From assembly GCA_030840415.1 (NCBI GenBank), contig JAVEEO010000430.1, positions 1-13,777 on the forward strand: a DNA stretch of 13,777 nucleotides. Reading direction: 5' to 3'. Below are positions 1-6,823 of the stretch, one piece after another. The notes under the pieces are model-generated. The model ran no database searches. It was given only the letters and a program-made list of their open reading frames with translations, and was not told the origin of the DNA. This stretch comes from Pseudonocardiales bacterium (GTDB lineage Bacteria > Actinomycetota > Actinomycetes > Mycobacteriales > Jatrophihabitantaceae). Both the position numbers and the translations under genes were made by a program. The stretch's first letter is position 1; every line of letters begins with the position of its first letter.

Positions 1-320
1 GTGATCCCGATGATGCTGGCCGGCAGCCGCGGCGCCACCGCGCGGGCCAGCGCGGTGATCGCCTCGATCGGGTCCGCCACCTCGATCGCCGGCACCGGCA
101 CCGGCCGGCTGGCCAGCACCGCCACCGCGCCGGCCGCCACCGCCGCCTCGGCATAGTCGTGGCCGTCCACCTTGGCGCCGGCGATCGCCAGGAACAGGTC
201 GCCGGCGACCAGCTTGCGGCTGTCGAACTCCACCTTGCCCGACACCGTCCGGCCGGGATCGGCGCCCACCAACCGGCCGCCGACGATCTCGGCGATCTCG
301 GCCAGGCTCAACTCGATCAC
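1..320 (-). CDS. murF: MurF, UDP-MurNAc-tripeptide:D-Ala-D-Ala ligase (N-terminal part, cut by window edge)
   Basis: MurF adds the D-Ala-D-Ala dipeptide to UDP-MurNAc-tripeptide in the cytoplasm, using ATP. Only the first 106 codons are present. The gene reads leftward off position 1 and stops at IIGIT, just before the expected ATP-binding GxxGKT loop. The visible part is the N-terminal Mur ligase domain: IELSLAEIAEIVGGRL at the start, then FDSRKLVAGDLFLAI (about residues 37-51) and the DGHDY segment that normally contacts the UDP moiety. The start is GTG at 320-318, which overlaps the murE stop TGA (319-317) as GTGA, so translation is probably coupled. The Shine-Dalgarno is weak (GGGTGGG). 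Identification rests on these N-terminal motifs and on the position directly after murE, the usual dcw order. The catalytic centre is not visible. Confidence 0.93.
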   Translation of the reverse strand, partial: MIELSLAEIAEIVGGRLVGADPGRTVSGKVEFDSRKLVAGDLFLAIAGAKVDGHDYAEAAVAAGAVAVLASRPVPVPAIEVADPIEAITALARAVAPRLPASIIGI

Positions 321-1963
321 AGCCGACCCACCCCGGCCGCCGCGCCGGCGATCCCCCGGTCGCTGCCGTCCGGACGATGGCCGAGTCCGGCAAGGGCGGC
401 CCGGGCCACCGTGACGTCGTCGAAAGCGGTCAGCACGCCGTCGACCTCCTGACCGGCCTCATGGCCCTTGCCCGCGATGAGCACGGTGTCGCCGGCGCGG
501 GCCAGCCCGACCGCCTGCTCGATGGCAGCCCGCCGGTCGCCCCGCTCCACGATTTCGGCCCGCCGGTCGGCCGGCACCGCCTTGGCCCCGGCGATCATCG
601 CGGCCCGGATCTCGGCCGGCGGCTCCGAGCGCGGGTTGTCATCGGTCACGATGAGCACGTCGGCACCGGCGGCGGCCACCTCGCCCATCACCGGGCGCTT
701 GCCCCGGTCCCGGTCACCGCCACAGCCGAGCACGATGATCAGGCGGCCGGCGGTCAACGGCCGCAGCGCCTGCAGCGCACCGGCCACCCCGGCCGGCTTG
801 TGGCTGTAGTCCACCACCACCAGGAACGGCTGGTCGCCGTCCACCCGTTCCATCCGGCCGGGCACCTGCGCCGCGGCCACCGCCGACGCCACCTCGGCCA
901 CCTCGACCCCGGCCTCGGCGAGGATCGCGAACGCCAGCAGGGCGTTGGCGATGTTGTACCCGCCCGGAATGCGGCAGCCGGCCTCGAACCGCAGGCCCGG
1001 CCCGCGCACCCCGAACCGGGTACTGCCGTCGGCCTGGACCCGCACGTCCTCGGCATACCAGTGCGCGGCCGGATCCTCGACGCTGACGGTGACGGTCTCC
1101 GGTCGCACCAGCCGTCGTCCCCAGCCGTCGTCGACCACCACCACCTCGCGCCGGGCCCGGCCGTCGAAGAGCAGGGACTTGGCCTGGAAGTAGTCCTCCA
1201 TGTCGGTGTGGAAGTCGAGGTGGTCCTGCGAGAGGTTGGTGAAGGCGGCCACCGCGAACTCGGTGCCGTCCACCCGTCCCAGCCGCAGCGCGTGGGAGGA
1301 GACCTCCATCGCGACCTCGTCCAGGCCGCGCTCGCGCATCACCGCCAGCAGCGCCTGCAACTGCGGTGCCTCCGGCGTGGTGAACGGCGTCTTGACCGTC
1401 TCGGCGTCCAGGAAGATCCCGACCGTCCCGATCAGCCCCGGCCGCCGGCCGGCTGCCGCCAGACCGGCCCGCACCAGGAACGTCGTGGTGGTCTTGCCAC
1501 TGGTCCCGGTGACGCCGAGCACCGGCAGGCCTGCCGACGGGTGCCCGTAAACCTCGGCCGCCAGCGGACCCAGCGCGGCGCGCGGATCGGGCACCACGAG
1601 GGTCGCGATGGCCGATCCGGCCAGCTGGGCGGCACCGGCCGGATCGGTGAACACGGCCACCGCACCGGCGGCCAGCGCCTGGTCGAGGAAGGCAATGCCA
1701 TGCCGGCTGGCACCGGACAGGGCCGCGAACAGGTCGCCCGGGCGTACCTGCGACGAGCTGGCGCTGACCCCGGTCACCGCCAGGTCGCCGGCCCGCGGGC
1801 CGGTAACGGTTGCGCCCAGCAGCGCTGCCAGTGCGTCCAGGGACCGGGGTACGACCTGGCTCGGACGGGGTCCGGCCCCGTCCGGCTGCTGTCCTCGCTG
1901 GGGTGGCGCCACGTTCGCCCACGTTACCGATGCGGTTGCCGGCGTTCTCCGGCGCTCGGCCAT
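317..1963 (-). CDS. murE: MurE, UDP-MurNAc-L-Ala-D-Glu:diaminopimelate ligase
   Basis: MurE adds the third stem-peptide residue to UDP-MurNAc-L-Ala-D-Glu in the cytoplasm. All three Mur ligase domains are present in 548 residues. Visible are DLFAALSG (about 77-84, N-terminal domain), the ATP loop GTSGKTTT (153-160), TTPE (195-198), MEVSSHAL (219-226), NLSQDHLDFH (243-252) and FQAKSLLF, whose Lys262 is the expected carbamylated lysine. Further on come GCGGDRDRGKR (413-423), DNPR (442-445) and GKGHE (498-502). DNPR with Arg445 is the signature of diaminopimelate-adding MurE rather than lysine-adding enzymes. There is an N-terminal extension of roughly 35 residues before the conserved core, as in mycobacterial MurE. 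ATG at 1963 is chosen because GAGG lies 6 nt upstream. ATG at 1969, two codons earlier, directly abuts that GAGG and is less likely. It lies about 30 nt after ftsI and overlaps murF by 4 nt. Confidence 0.97.
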   Translation of the reverse strand: MAERRRTPATASVTWANVAPPQRGQQPDGAGPRPSQVVPRSLDALAALLGATVTGPRAGDLAVTGVSASSSQVRPGDLFAALSGASRHGIAFLDQALAAGAVAVFTDPAGAAQLAGSAIATLVVPDPRAALGPLAAEVYGHPSAGLPVLGVTGTSGKTTTTFLVRAGLAAAGRRPGLIGTVGIFLDAETVKTPFTTPEAPQLQALLAVMRERGLDEVAMEVSSHALRLGRVDGTEFAVAAFTNLSQDHLDFHTDMEDYFQAKSLLFDGRARREVVVVDDGWGRRLVRPETVTVSVEDPAAHWYAEDVRVQADGSTRFGVRGPGLRFEAGCRIPGGYNIANALLAFAILAEAGVEVAEVASAVAAAQVPGRMERVDGDQPFLVVVDYSHKPAGVAGALQALRPLTAGRLIIVLGCGGDRDRGKRPVMGEVAAAGADVLIVTDDNPRSEPPAEIRAAMIAGAKAVPADRRAEIVERGDRRAAIEQAVGLARAGDTVLIAGKGHEAGQEVDGVLTAFDDVTVARAALAGLGHRPDGSDRGIAGAAAGVGRL

Positions 1964-1994
1964 TGCCATCCTCGCTAGGCCGGTTCGGCCGGAA

Positions 1995-4220
1995 TCAATC
2001 GAGGGTCAGCGGCACGAGCACCGCCTGCGATCCGCTCGGCGCGATCTTGGCGGCCGACAGCTCGTAGGAGGCGATGTGGTGGAACAGCGGAGCTGCCACG
2101 TCGCCGCCCTCCAGGCCGTGCGCGGGGTTGTCGATCATGATGGCGACCGCGAACCGCGGGTTGTCCGCCGGTGCCATGCCGGCGAAGGTGTCCCAGTACA
2201 CCGAGTCGGAGTACCGGCCGGTGGTCGGGTCTGGCTGCTGGGCCGTTCCGGTCTTGCCCGCCACCCGGTAGCCGGGGATGGCCGCCCTGGTCCCGGTGCC
2301 ACCCTTGAGGGTCACCGACTCCAGCATGGTGCGCAGGGTCCGGGCGGTCGGGGTGGACAGCACCCGGATGCCGGCCGGTTGCGCGGTCGGGATGAGCGAA
2401 CCGTCCGGGTTGGTGACCGAGTCGACGATCCGGGGCGGGATCCGCACCCCGTCGTTGGCGACCGTCTGGTACATCGAGGCCAGTTGCAGCGAGGTCATCG
2501 CCACGCCCTGGCCGATCGGCAGGTTGGCGAAGGTGGAATCGGACCAGCTGCTGATGTCGGGCAGCAGGCCGGCGCTCTCGCCGGGCAACTCGACGCCGGT
2601 CTTCTGGCCCAGGCCGAAGCGGTGCAGGTAGTCGTTGAAGGTCTGCTTACCCACCTTGTCCGCGATCAGCAGGGTGCCGACGTTGGAGGATTTGGCCAGC
2701 ACGCCGGTCGCGGTGAAGTGCTGGGTGGGGTGCCACCAGGCGTCGTGTACGGAGATCCCGCCGGTGGAGATGGTGTCGGGCACCGACAGCACCGTGCGCG
2801 GATTGATCAGGCCCTTCTCCAGCGCGGCGGAGATCGCGACGATCTTGTTGGCCGAACCCGGTTCGAAGACCTGCTGGACGTTGGGGTTCATCGACTGGCC
2901 GCTCTTGATGGTGGCCGGGTTCTGCGGATCGAAGGAGCCGTTGGAGGCCATCGCCAGCACCTGGCCGGTCCGGGAGTCCAGGATGGTCAACTGGCCGCCG
3001 CGGGCGCCGGACTGCCGGATCGAGTCGTCGAGGTACTTCTGGCTGAGGTACTGCAGGTCCTGGTCGATGGTCAGCCGCACCGTGCCGCCGTCGGCGGCCG
3101 CCTTGCGCTTGATCGGCCCGGCCGGGTTGATGTTGCCGACCGAGTCCTTCTGATAGCTGACCGAACCGTCGGTACCGCGCAGCAGCGAGTCGTAGCTGTA
3201 CTCGATGCCGGCCGCGCCGGTGCCGTCGGACTGGATCAGGCCGACCACGTTGGCCCCGGCGGTGTGGCCGGGGTAGAGCCGCTGCGAGGTCGCCTGGGCG
3301 AAGATGCCCGACAGTGGCTTGCCGTTGAGCGTCAACTCCTCGATCTGCTTGGCCGCTGCCGGGGACAGCGCGGTGGCCAGCAATGCGTAGTGCGACGTCG
3401 AGGTCAACTGGTCGGCGATCGCCATCACCGACTTACCGAGCGGCGGCGCGAGCATCGTCGCGTAGTCCAGCCGTTCGGTCGCCGGCACCATGGTCGGGTC
3501 GGCGACGATGTCCTTGGCGTCGGCGGTGTAGGCCAGCGGCACGCCGTTCCGGTCCACGATCGAGCCCCGGGCCGCGTGCAAGGTGACGAACTCGTGCTTC
3601 TCGTCCGAGGCGGCCAGGGCGTAACCGGCCGAATCCATGCCCTGCAGCCACACCAGCCGGACGAGCACCACGGCCAGCAGCAGGCTGACTACCGCCACGG
3701 TGGCCCACATCCGCCGCAACGACCGGCCGAGCCGCATCGTCCGCGGGGTGCGGGGCGGCCGGGGTGGTCGCACCGCCTGAGCGGCCGGGCGGCGCGCTGC
3801 CGGCTGCCGGACCGTCGGCTGCCGGCGGGGCGCGGATTCCGGCTGCCGGCGCTGCTCGGGCGGGGCCGACGCCGGCCGGCGGGCTGGCTCGCGCTGCGGG
3901 GCCGGGCCACGCCGAGTGGGCGCGGCAGTTCGCTGGTTCGGTGCGGCGGCACGCTGAGTTGGCGCGGCGCTGCGCTGGGGTGCGGCAGTCCGCTGGTTCG
4001 GAGCGGCACTGCGCTGGGCTGCGGCAGTCCGCTGGGGTGCGGCACTGCGCTGGGGCGCGGCGGCACGCTGGGACGGCCCGGCCGGCCGCTGGGGAGGAAC
4101 CCGCTGCCCGGCCGGCACCCGCTGCCGGTCGGGGACCGGCTGGCCCGGCTGGCGGTTGCCCGGACGCTGGAGCCGGGGCCCCTGCGGCGGCACCGGCGGC
4201 TGCTGGGGAGGTCGGGTCAT
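1995..4220 (-). CDS. ftsI: FtsI/PbpB, septal peptidoglycan D,D-transpeptidase (class B PBP)
   Basis: This is the division-specific transpeptidase that cross-links septal peptidoglycan outside the membrane. It is a bitopic protein of 741 aa. Residues 1-170 are a cytoplasmic tail rich in Pro, Gln, Ala and Arg (36 Arg, no Lys, four acidic residues), with an eight-unit repeat at 51-102. A single membrane helix spans about 171-192. The pedestal domain follows, with RGSIVDRNG at 218-226, then the transpeptidase domain with the three catalytic motifs: SANK (Ser456 nucleophile, Lys459), SSN (511-513) and KTG (656-658). There is no C-terminal PASTA domain. The tail is longer than I would expect for the family, whose mycobacterial members also have a sizeable cytoplasmic tail. 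The start ATG (4220-4218) overlaps the ftsL stop as TGATG, with GGAGG 6 nt upstream. The gene is part of the mraZ-led transcription unit by position. Confidence 0.97.
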   Translation of the reverse strand: MTRPPQQPPVPPQGPRLQRPGNRQPGQPVPDRQRVPAGQRVPPQRPAGPSQRAAAPQRSAAPQRTAAAQRSAAPNQRTAAPQRSAAPTQRAAAPNQRTAAPTRRGPAPQREPARRPASAPPEQRRQPESAPRRQPTVRQPAARRPAAQAVRPPRPPRTPRTMRLGRSLRRMWATVAVVSLLLAVVLVRLVWLQGMDSAGYALAASDEKHEFVTLHAARGSIVDRNGVPLAYTADAKDIVADPTMVPATERLDYATMLAPPLGKSVMAIADQLTSTSHYALLATALSPAAAKQIEELTLNGKPLSGIFAQATSQRLYPGHTAGANVVGLIQSDGTGAAGIEYSYDSLLRGTDGSVSYQKDSVGNINPAGPIKRKAAADGGTVRLTIDQDLQYLSQKYLDDSIRQSGARGGQLTILDSRTGQVLAMASNGSFDPQNPATIKSGQSMNPNVQQVFEPGSANKIVAISAALEKGLINPRTVLSVPDTISTGGISVHDAWWHPTQHFTATGVLAKSSNVGTLLIADKVGKQTFNDYLHRFGLGQKTGVELPGESAGLLPDISSWSDSTFANLPIGQGVAMTSLQLASMYQTVANDGVRIPPRIVDSVTNPDGSLIPTAQPAGIRVLSTPTARTLRTMLESVTLKGGTGTRAAIPGYRVAGKTGTAQQPDPTTGRYSDSVYWDTFAGMAPADNPRFAVAIMIDNPAHGLEGGDVAAPLFHHIASYELSAAKIAPSGSQAVLVPLTLD
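3915..4070 (-). repeat. Tandem repeat encoding eight QR(A/S/T)AAP units in the FtsI tail
   Basis: Eight consecutive imperfect units of 18 or 21 bp encode residues 51-102 of FtsI. Read in the coding direction they give QRAAAP, QRSAAP, QRTAAA, QRSAAPN, QRTAAP, QRSAAPT, QRAAAPN and QRTAAPT. Each unit starts with CAG CGN. Position three rotates among Ala, Ser and Thr, and an Asn or Thr is inserted at the end of some units, changing the period by one codon. Synonymous positions differ between units, so the array is not freshly duplicated. Such arrays commonly vary in copy number between strains; that is inference here. Confidence 0.9.
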
Positions 4221-4813
4221 CAGTGGCCTCCGGGCGCGCTGGACTTCGTCGGGGTGGCGGACGGGGTCGGGCCCGCGGTCCGGGACGTGCTGGCCGACGG
4301 CGTCGCGGCCCGGGACGTGCTGGCCGACGGCGAGGCGGCCCGGGTCACCGTCACGGTCACCACCGGCGCCGGGGCACTGCTGGTGGCCACCCGACCGGAC
4401 GGGCTGACGGCGGAAGAGGCCGAACCGGTCGGCCTGGTCGCGGTGGCGGACGGGCTGGCGGCCGCACTCGGCGTGGCACTGGGCGGCGGCGGGGCGAGGC
4501 TGGCCGGCGCCGGCGAGCCCAGCACCGTAACCGAGCCGTCGGCGTTGAGCCGCAGGAACGCCGGGTTGGGGTTGGGAACCAGGCCCTGGGCGGCCGCGGC
4601 CGAGGCCAGCGCCCCCGGTGCCTGTTCGGCCGCCAGGTCCCGGGTCAGCTGCTGCGCCGAGTCAGAGAGTTCGGCATTGCTGTCGGTCAGGGCGCGCTGC
4701 CGCAGCTCCTGGGCCGCCGAGGCGGTGTTCAACGCCAGCAACGCGCACAGGCCCGCCACCAGCATCAGCGCCAGCAGCACCGGCAGCGGCAACCGGCGCA
4801 ACCGGGCGGTCAT
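4220..4813 (-). CDS. ftsL: FtsL-like divisome protein with long Ser/Pro/Ala/Thr tail
   Basis: Small bitopic division protein of 197 aa, expected to act with DivIC/FtsB and FtsQ in the septal complex that activates FtsW and FtsI. The short basic cytoplasmic stretch MTARLRRLP is followed by a membrane helix (about 11-30), then a heptad-like helical region (about 32-66). Next comes the GLVP...NPAFLRL segment (78-89), resembling the GMVP/PAFL segment of Streptomyces FtsL. From about residue 100 to the end the protein is a low-complexity Ser/Pro/Ala/Thr tail, probably extracytoplasmic and disordered. The start ATG at 4813 overlaps the rsmH stop as ATGA, with GGGAGG 4 nt upstream. The stop overlaps the ftsI start by 1 nt. 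Primary sequence of FtsL is poorly conserved, so the name rests on position between rsmH and ftsI, topology and the segment above. Confidence 0.85.
   Translation of the reverse strand: MTARLRRLPLPVLLALMLVAGLCALLALNTASAAQELRQRALTDSNAELSDSAQQLTRDLAAEQAPGALASAAAAQGLVPNPNPAFLRLNADGSVTVLGSPAPASLAPPPPSATPSAAASPSATATRPTGSASSAVSPSGRVATSSAPAPVVTVTVTRAASPSASTSRAATPSASTSRTAGPTPSATPTKSSAPGGH
4281..4340 (-). repeat. Two-copy 30-bp tandem repeat in the FtsL tail
   Basis: Positions 4281-4310 and 4311-4340 match at 28 of 30 bases; the only differences fall at units' positions 23 and 24. On the coding strand the repeat specifies [14 protein letters not shown] decapeptides, visible in the protein as [10 protein letters not shown] followed by [10 protein letters not shown]. 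The near-identity at synonymous positions suggests a recent duplication, in contrast to the more diverged FtsI array. Confidence 0.85.
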
Positions 4814-5790
4814 GCCGCCTCCCGGATCCGCTCGGCGGCTCTCAATCGCACCGACGCGGCCCGCGGGTTGGCGGCGATCTCGGCCTCCCCGGCGGCCTCG
4901 GAGCCACGGCTGAGCAGCCTGATCTGCGGGCCGGCCGAGGCCAGTGCCACCGGCAGGTCGGGCGGCGTCCGGTCGGAGGCCAATTCGGCGAAGCTGCGCT
5001 TGACGATGCGATCCTCCAGCGAGTGGTAGGCCAGCACGACGATGCGGCCGCCGACGGCCAGCGCCCGCAACGCGGCGGGGATCGCGGCCTGCACCGCGGC
5101 CAGTTCGGCGTTGACCTCGATGCGCAGGGCCTGGAAGGTGCGCTTGGCGGGATGGCCGCCGGTGCGGCGGGTTGCCGCCGGGATCGCCTGGCGAACCAGC
5201 TCGGCCAGTTCGGCGGTCGAGGTCAGCCGGTGCTCGGCGCGACGGCGTCCGATGGCCTGGGCGATCCGCAGCGCGAACCGCTCCTCGCCGAAGTCGCGCA
5301 GCACCCGGGCCAGCTGCGGCACCGGGTAGCCGTTGACGACCTCCTCGGCGGTCAGCCGGTCTCCCGGGTTCATCCGCATGTCCAGCGGCGCGTCCTGGGC
5401 GTAGGAGAAGCCGCGGGCGGCCTGGTCGAGCTGCATGGAGGAGACTCCCAGGTCGAACAGGACGGCATCGATCCGGTCGTAGCCGAGCTCATCGAGCACG
5501 TCCCGAAGCTGGTCGTAGACGGCGTGCACCAGGTGGATCCGCCCGGCAGTGCCGGCAATGCCGGCCAGTCGCTCGGCGCTGCGGCGCAGCGCCTCCGGGT
5601 CGCGGTCAAGACCCACCAGCACCGCCTCGGGATGCGCGGCCAGCAGCGCCGCGCTGTGACCGCCCAGGCCGAGGGTGGCGTCGACCAGCACAGCACCCGG
5701 CCGATCCAGCGCCGGGCCCAGCAGCTCCAGCACCCGATCCAGCAGAACCGGAACGTGCCCGGCCGGGGCCGGCGGCTCGGGTTCGCCCAT
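4810..5790 (-). CDS. rsmH: RsmH (MraW), 16S rRNA (cytosine-1402-N4)-methyltransferase
   Basis: This SAM-dependent enzyme N4-methylates C1402 in the 16S rRNA decoding centre. It is 326 aa, close to the usual family length. Motifs in order are [10 protein letters not shown] (11-20), the SAM-binding loop [10 protein letters not shown] (37-46), [10 protein letters not shown] (113-122), PLDMRM (135-140), [12 protein letters not shown] (216-227), [10 protein letters not shown] (255-264) and [10 protein letters not shown] near the C terminus. ATG at 5790 is chosen because AGGAG sits 7 nt upstream and the conserved region starts at residue 11. The reading frame stays open to an ATG at 5862, but those 24 extra residues have no conserved content and no good ribosome binding site. 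The gene lies about 200 nt downstream of mraZ and overlaps ftsL by 4 nt. Confidence 0.96.
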   Translation of the reverse strand: MGEPEPPAPAGHVPVLLDRVLELLGPALDRPGAVLVDATLGLGGHSAALLAAHPEAVLVGLDRDPEALRRSAERLAGIAGTAGRIHLVHAVYDQLRDVLDELGYDRIDAVLFDLGVSSMQLDQAARGFSYAQDAPLDMRMNPGDRLTAEEVVNGYPVPQLARVLRDFGEERFALRIAQAIGRRRAEHRLTSTAELAELVRQAIPAATRRTGGHPAKRTFQALRIEVNAELAAVQAAIPAALRALAVGGRIVVLAYHSLEDRIVKRSFAELASDRTPPDLPVALASAGPQIRLLSRGSEAAGEAEIAANPRAASVRLRAAERIREAA

Positions 5791-5847
5791 GCGGTGACTC
5801 CTGAACATCTCGGGTGGTACTGGAACGTGCGGTGCGCGGCCTGCCTG

Positions 5848-5870
5848 ATGCCGATGGTTCATGCCGATGG
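5848..5870. repeat. Direct repeat of 10 bp between mraZ and rsmH
   Basis: ATGCCGATGG occurs at 5848-5857 and again, identically, at 5861-5870, separated by TTC (13-bp period). It lies in the roughly 200-bp gap between the mraZ stop and the rsmH start, 58-80 bp upstream of the rsmH start. No function is evident. It could be a regulator site or a short coincidental duplication. Confidence 0.6.
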
Positions 5871-5987
5871 GTCCCCGCCCGCCTGCCGTGCCGCCTGGCG
5901 CCGGGGAAGTGCGTCAGGTGGTCGCCGGGTGGCGGGAGGAGGCCGATCCGCATGTCGACTCGGTCTAACAGAGCAGCGTCAGGTGGC

Positions 5988-6416
5988 CTAGAGCAGGCCG
6001 GGCAGCACCTCCTCGGCGTCGGCGAAGGCCTGCTCGGTGCTGGTGAGGTAGTTCTGCCACGCCTCGGCGTCCCAAACCTCGACCCGGCTGTTGGCGCCGA
6101 TCACGACGCAGTCCTTGGACAGCCCCGCGTACTCGCGCAGCTGGCTCGGCACCGTGATCCGGCCCTGGCCGTCCGGCACTTCGTGTGAGGCGCTGGCGAA
6201 GAACACCCGGCTGTAGTCACGGACATTGCGCTGGGTGACCGGCGCGGAGCGCAACAGCTCGGTGATCCGGCTGAACTCGGCCATCGGGAACACGAACAGG
6301 CAGCGCTCCTGACCCTTGGTGATCACCAGCCCTCCCTCCAGCTCGGTCCGGAACTTCGCAGGCAGGGCGAGCCGCCCCTTGTCGTCCAGCCGGGGGGTGT
6401 GCGTGCCGAGAAACAT
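5988..6416 (-). CDS. mraZ: MraZ, transcriptional regulator of the dcw cluster
   Basis: MraZ is an AbrB/SpoVT-fold DNA-binding protein that forms ring oligomers and represses its own cluster promoter in bacteria where it has been studied. This copy has 142 aa, the usual length. The two tandem half-domains each show the family signature: [13 protein letters not shown] (11-23) and [15 protein letters not shown] (82-96). ATG at 6416 is chosen because GGGAGG lies 6 nt upstream and MFLGTH is the typical N terminus. An upstream in-frame start at 6449 would add eleven unconserved residues. It is the first gene of the minus-strand cluster, and four phased GTGG-type boxes lie just upstream, consistent with autoregulation. 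About 200 nt separate it from rsmH. Confidence 0.96.
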   Translation of the reverse strand: MFLGTHTPRLDDKGRLALPAKFRTELEGGLVITKGQERCLFVFPMAEFSRITELLRSAPVTQRNVRDYSRVFFASASHEVPDGQGRITVPSQLREYAGLSKDCVVIGANSRVEVWDAEAWQNYLTSTEQAFADAEEVLPGLL

Positions 6417-6458
6417 CGCGCACCTCCCTCGGACCCTGCTGCCGTTCAACCAGACAAC

Positions 6459-6464
6459 AACTTA
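6459..6464 (-). promoter_or_regulatory. Candidate extended -10 element of the mraZ promoter
   Basis: On the minus strand the sequence reads TGTTAAGTT, which matches the extended -10 pattern TGnTAnnnT (hexamer TAAGTT). The -35 position, 17 bp upstream, falls inside the second MraZ box and has no TTGACA-like match. Transcription would start near 6452, leaving a leader of about 36 nt before the mraZ ATG. The call rests on motif and position only. Confidence 0.4.
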
Positions 6465-6472
6465 ACACAATC

Positions 6473-6507
6473 CCCACTGTAACCCACGATACCCCACTGC
6501 TCACCAC
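6473..6507 (-). promoter_or_regulatory. MraZ operator: four GTGG boxes at exact 10-bp spacing
   Basis: On the minus strand, GTGGT (6507-6503), GTGGG (6497-6493), GTGGG (6487-6483) and GTGGG (6477-6473) recur with a period of exactly 10 bp, one helical turn. Characterised MraZ operators are arrays of TGGG-type repeats separated by 5 nt upstream of mraZ, so both sequence and phasing fit. The array begins 57 bp upstream of the mraZ start and covers the expected -35 area of the candidate promoter, which suits autorepression. The distal box is degenerate. Confidence 0.8.
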
Positions 6508-6534
6508 CGAATCGAAGAAGTAGTCGCCGATTCG
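6508..6534. promoter_or_regulatory. Inverted repeat CGAATCG-N13-CGATTCG next to the MraZ boxes
   Basis: Perfect 7-bp arms at 6508-6514 and 6528-6534 are separated by 13 bp. Centre-to-centre arm spacing is 20 bp, two helical turns, as for dimeric regulator sites. It directly abuts the distal MraZ box. It could be an operator for a second regulator serving either divergent promoter; no regulator family is recognised from the motif. Confidence 0.35.
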
Positions 6535-6823
6535 CGGATTACCGCCCTAGGAATCCCCCGAAAACGGACAGTTGATCGGACGCTGCTGGAAGGCCTTCCC
6601 CACCGGGGCATCCGAAGGCCCGACAGCGGTGTCCCAGCCGGCTGTGCAGATGCGCCAGAGCCGCCCCGAGCCCGGTCCGAACAACTACCCTGGACCGAAC
6701 TGGGCCGGCGCCAGACCACAGAGACACAGGCCCTCGACTTATGCCCGCTTCTCGACAACCCTGAAGGTGTCGCCAGGCAGTCGCCGCTGCCGGTGCCCTC
6801 GGAGCAACAGAACGGATCGTGCA

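Larger units (their letters stand above)
6417..6823. other. Divergent intergenic region between mraZ and the MoxR ATPase gene
   Basis: This 407-bp stretch has no convincing gene. The mraZ half (about 6440-6540) is clearly less G+C-rich than its surroundings and contains an extended -10 element, four MraZ-type boxes and an inverted repeat, each listed separately. The other half (about 6550-6823) contains no clear promoter for the plus-strand ATPase gene. Reading frames open across it lack ribosome binding sites or conserved content. No tRNA-like or riboswitch-like fold was recognised by eye. Confidence 0.7.

Noticed and set aside
377..1978. Plus-strand open reading frame of 533 codons antisense to murE
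   Set aside because: It lies over an intact MurE with all motifs, has no recognisable domain, and shows shadow-frame composition.
1608..4913. Plus-strand open reading frame of about 1100 codons antisense to murE, ftsI and ftsL
   Set aside because: It is a by-product of high G+C and G/C-ending codons in the genes opposite. The opposite strand encodes well-recognised proteins with catalytic motifs, while this frame gives only Arg/Gly/His/Pro-rich sequence without domains.
5791..5862. Longer RsmH start adding 24 residues
   Set aside because: The conserved GHVPVLL motif begins ten residues after the ATG at 5790, which has an AGGAG at good spacing; the extension has neither.
6550..6572. GGAAT...GTT pattern resembling an extracytoplasmic-function sigma factor promoter upstream of moxR
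   Set aside because: The spacing and the -10 match are poor, and short patterns like this are expected by chance in such sequence.
6572..6823. N-terminal extension of the MoxR ATPase by 84 codons
   Set aside because: The frame is open, but the extra sequence is Arg/Pro/Ser-rich and unlike the family, has no ribosome binding site at its first ATG, and would leave the divergent promoter region very short.
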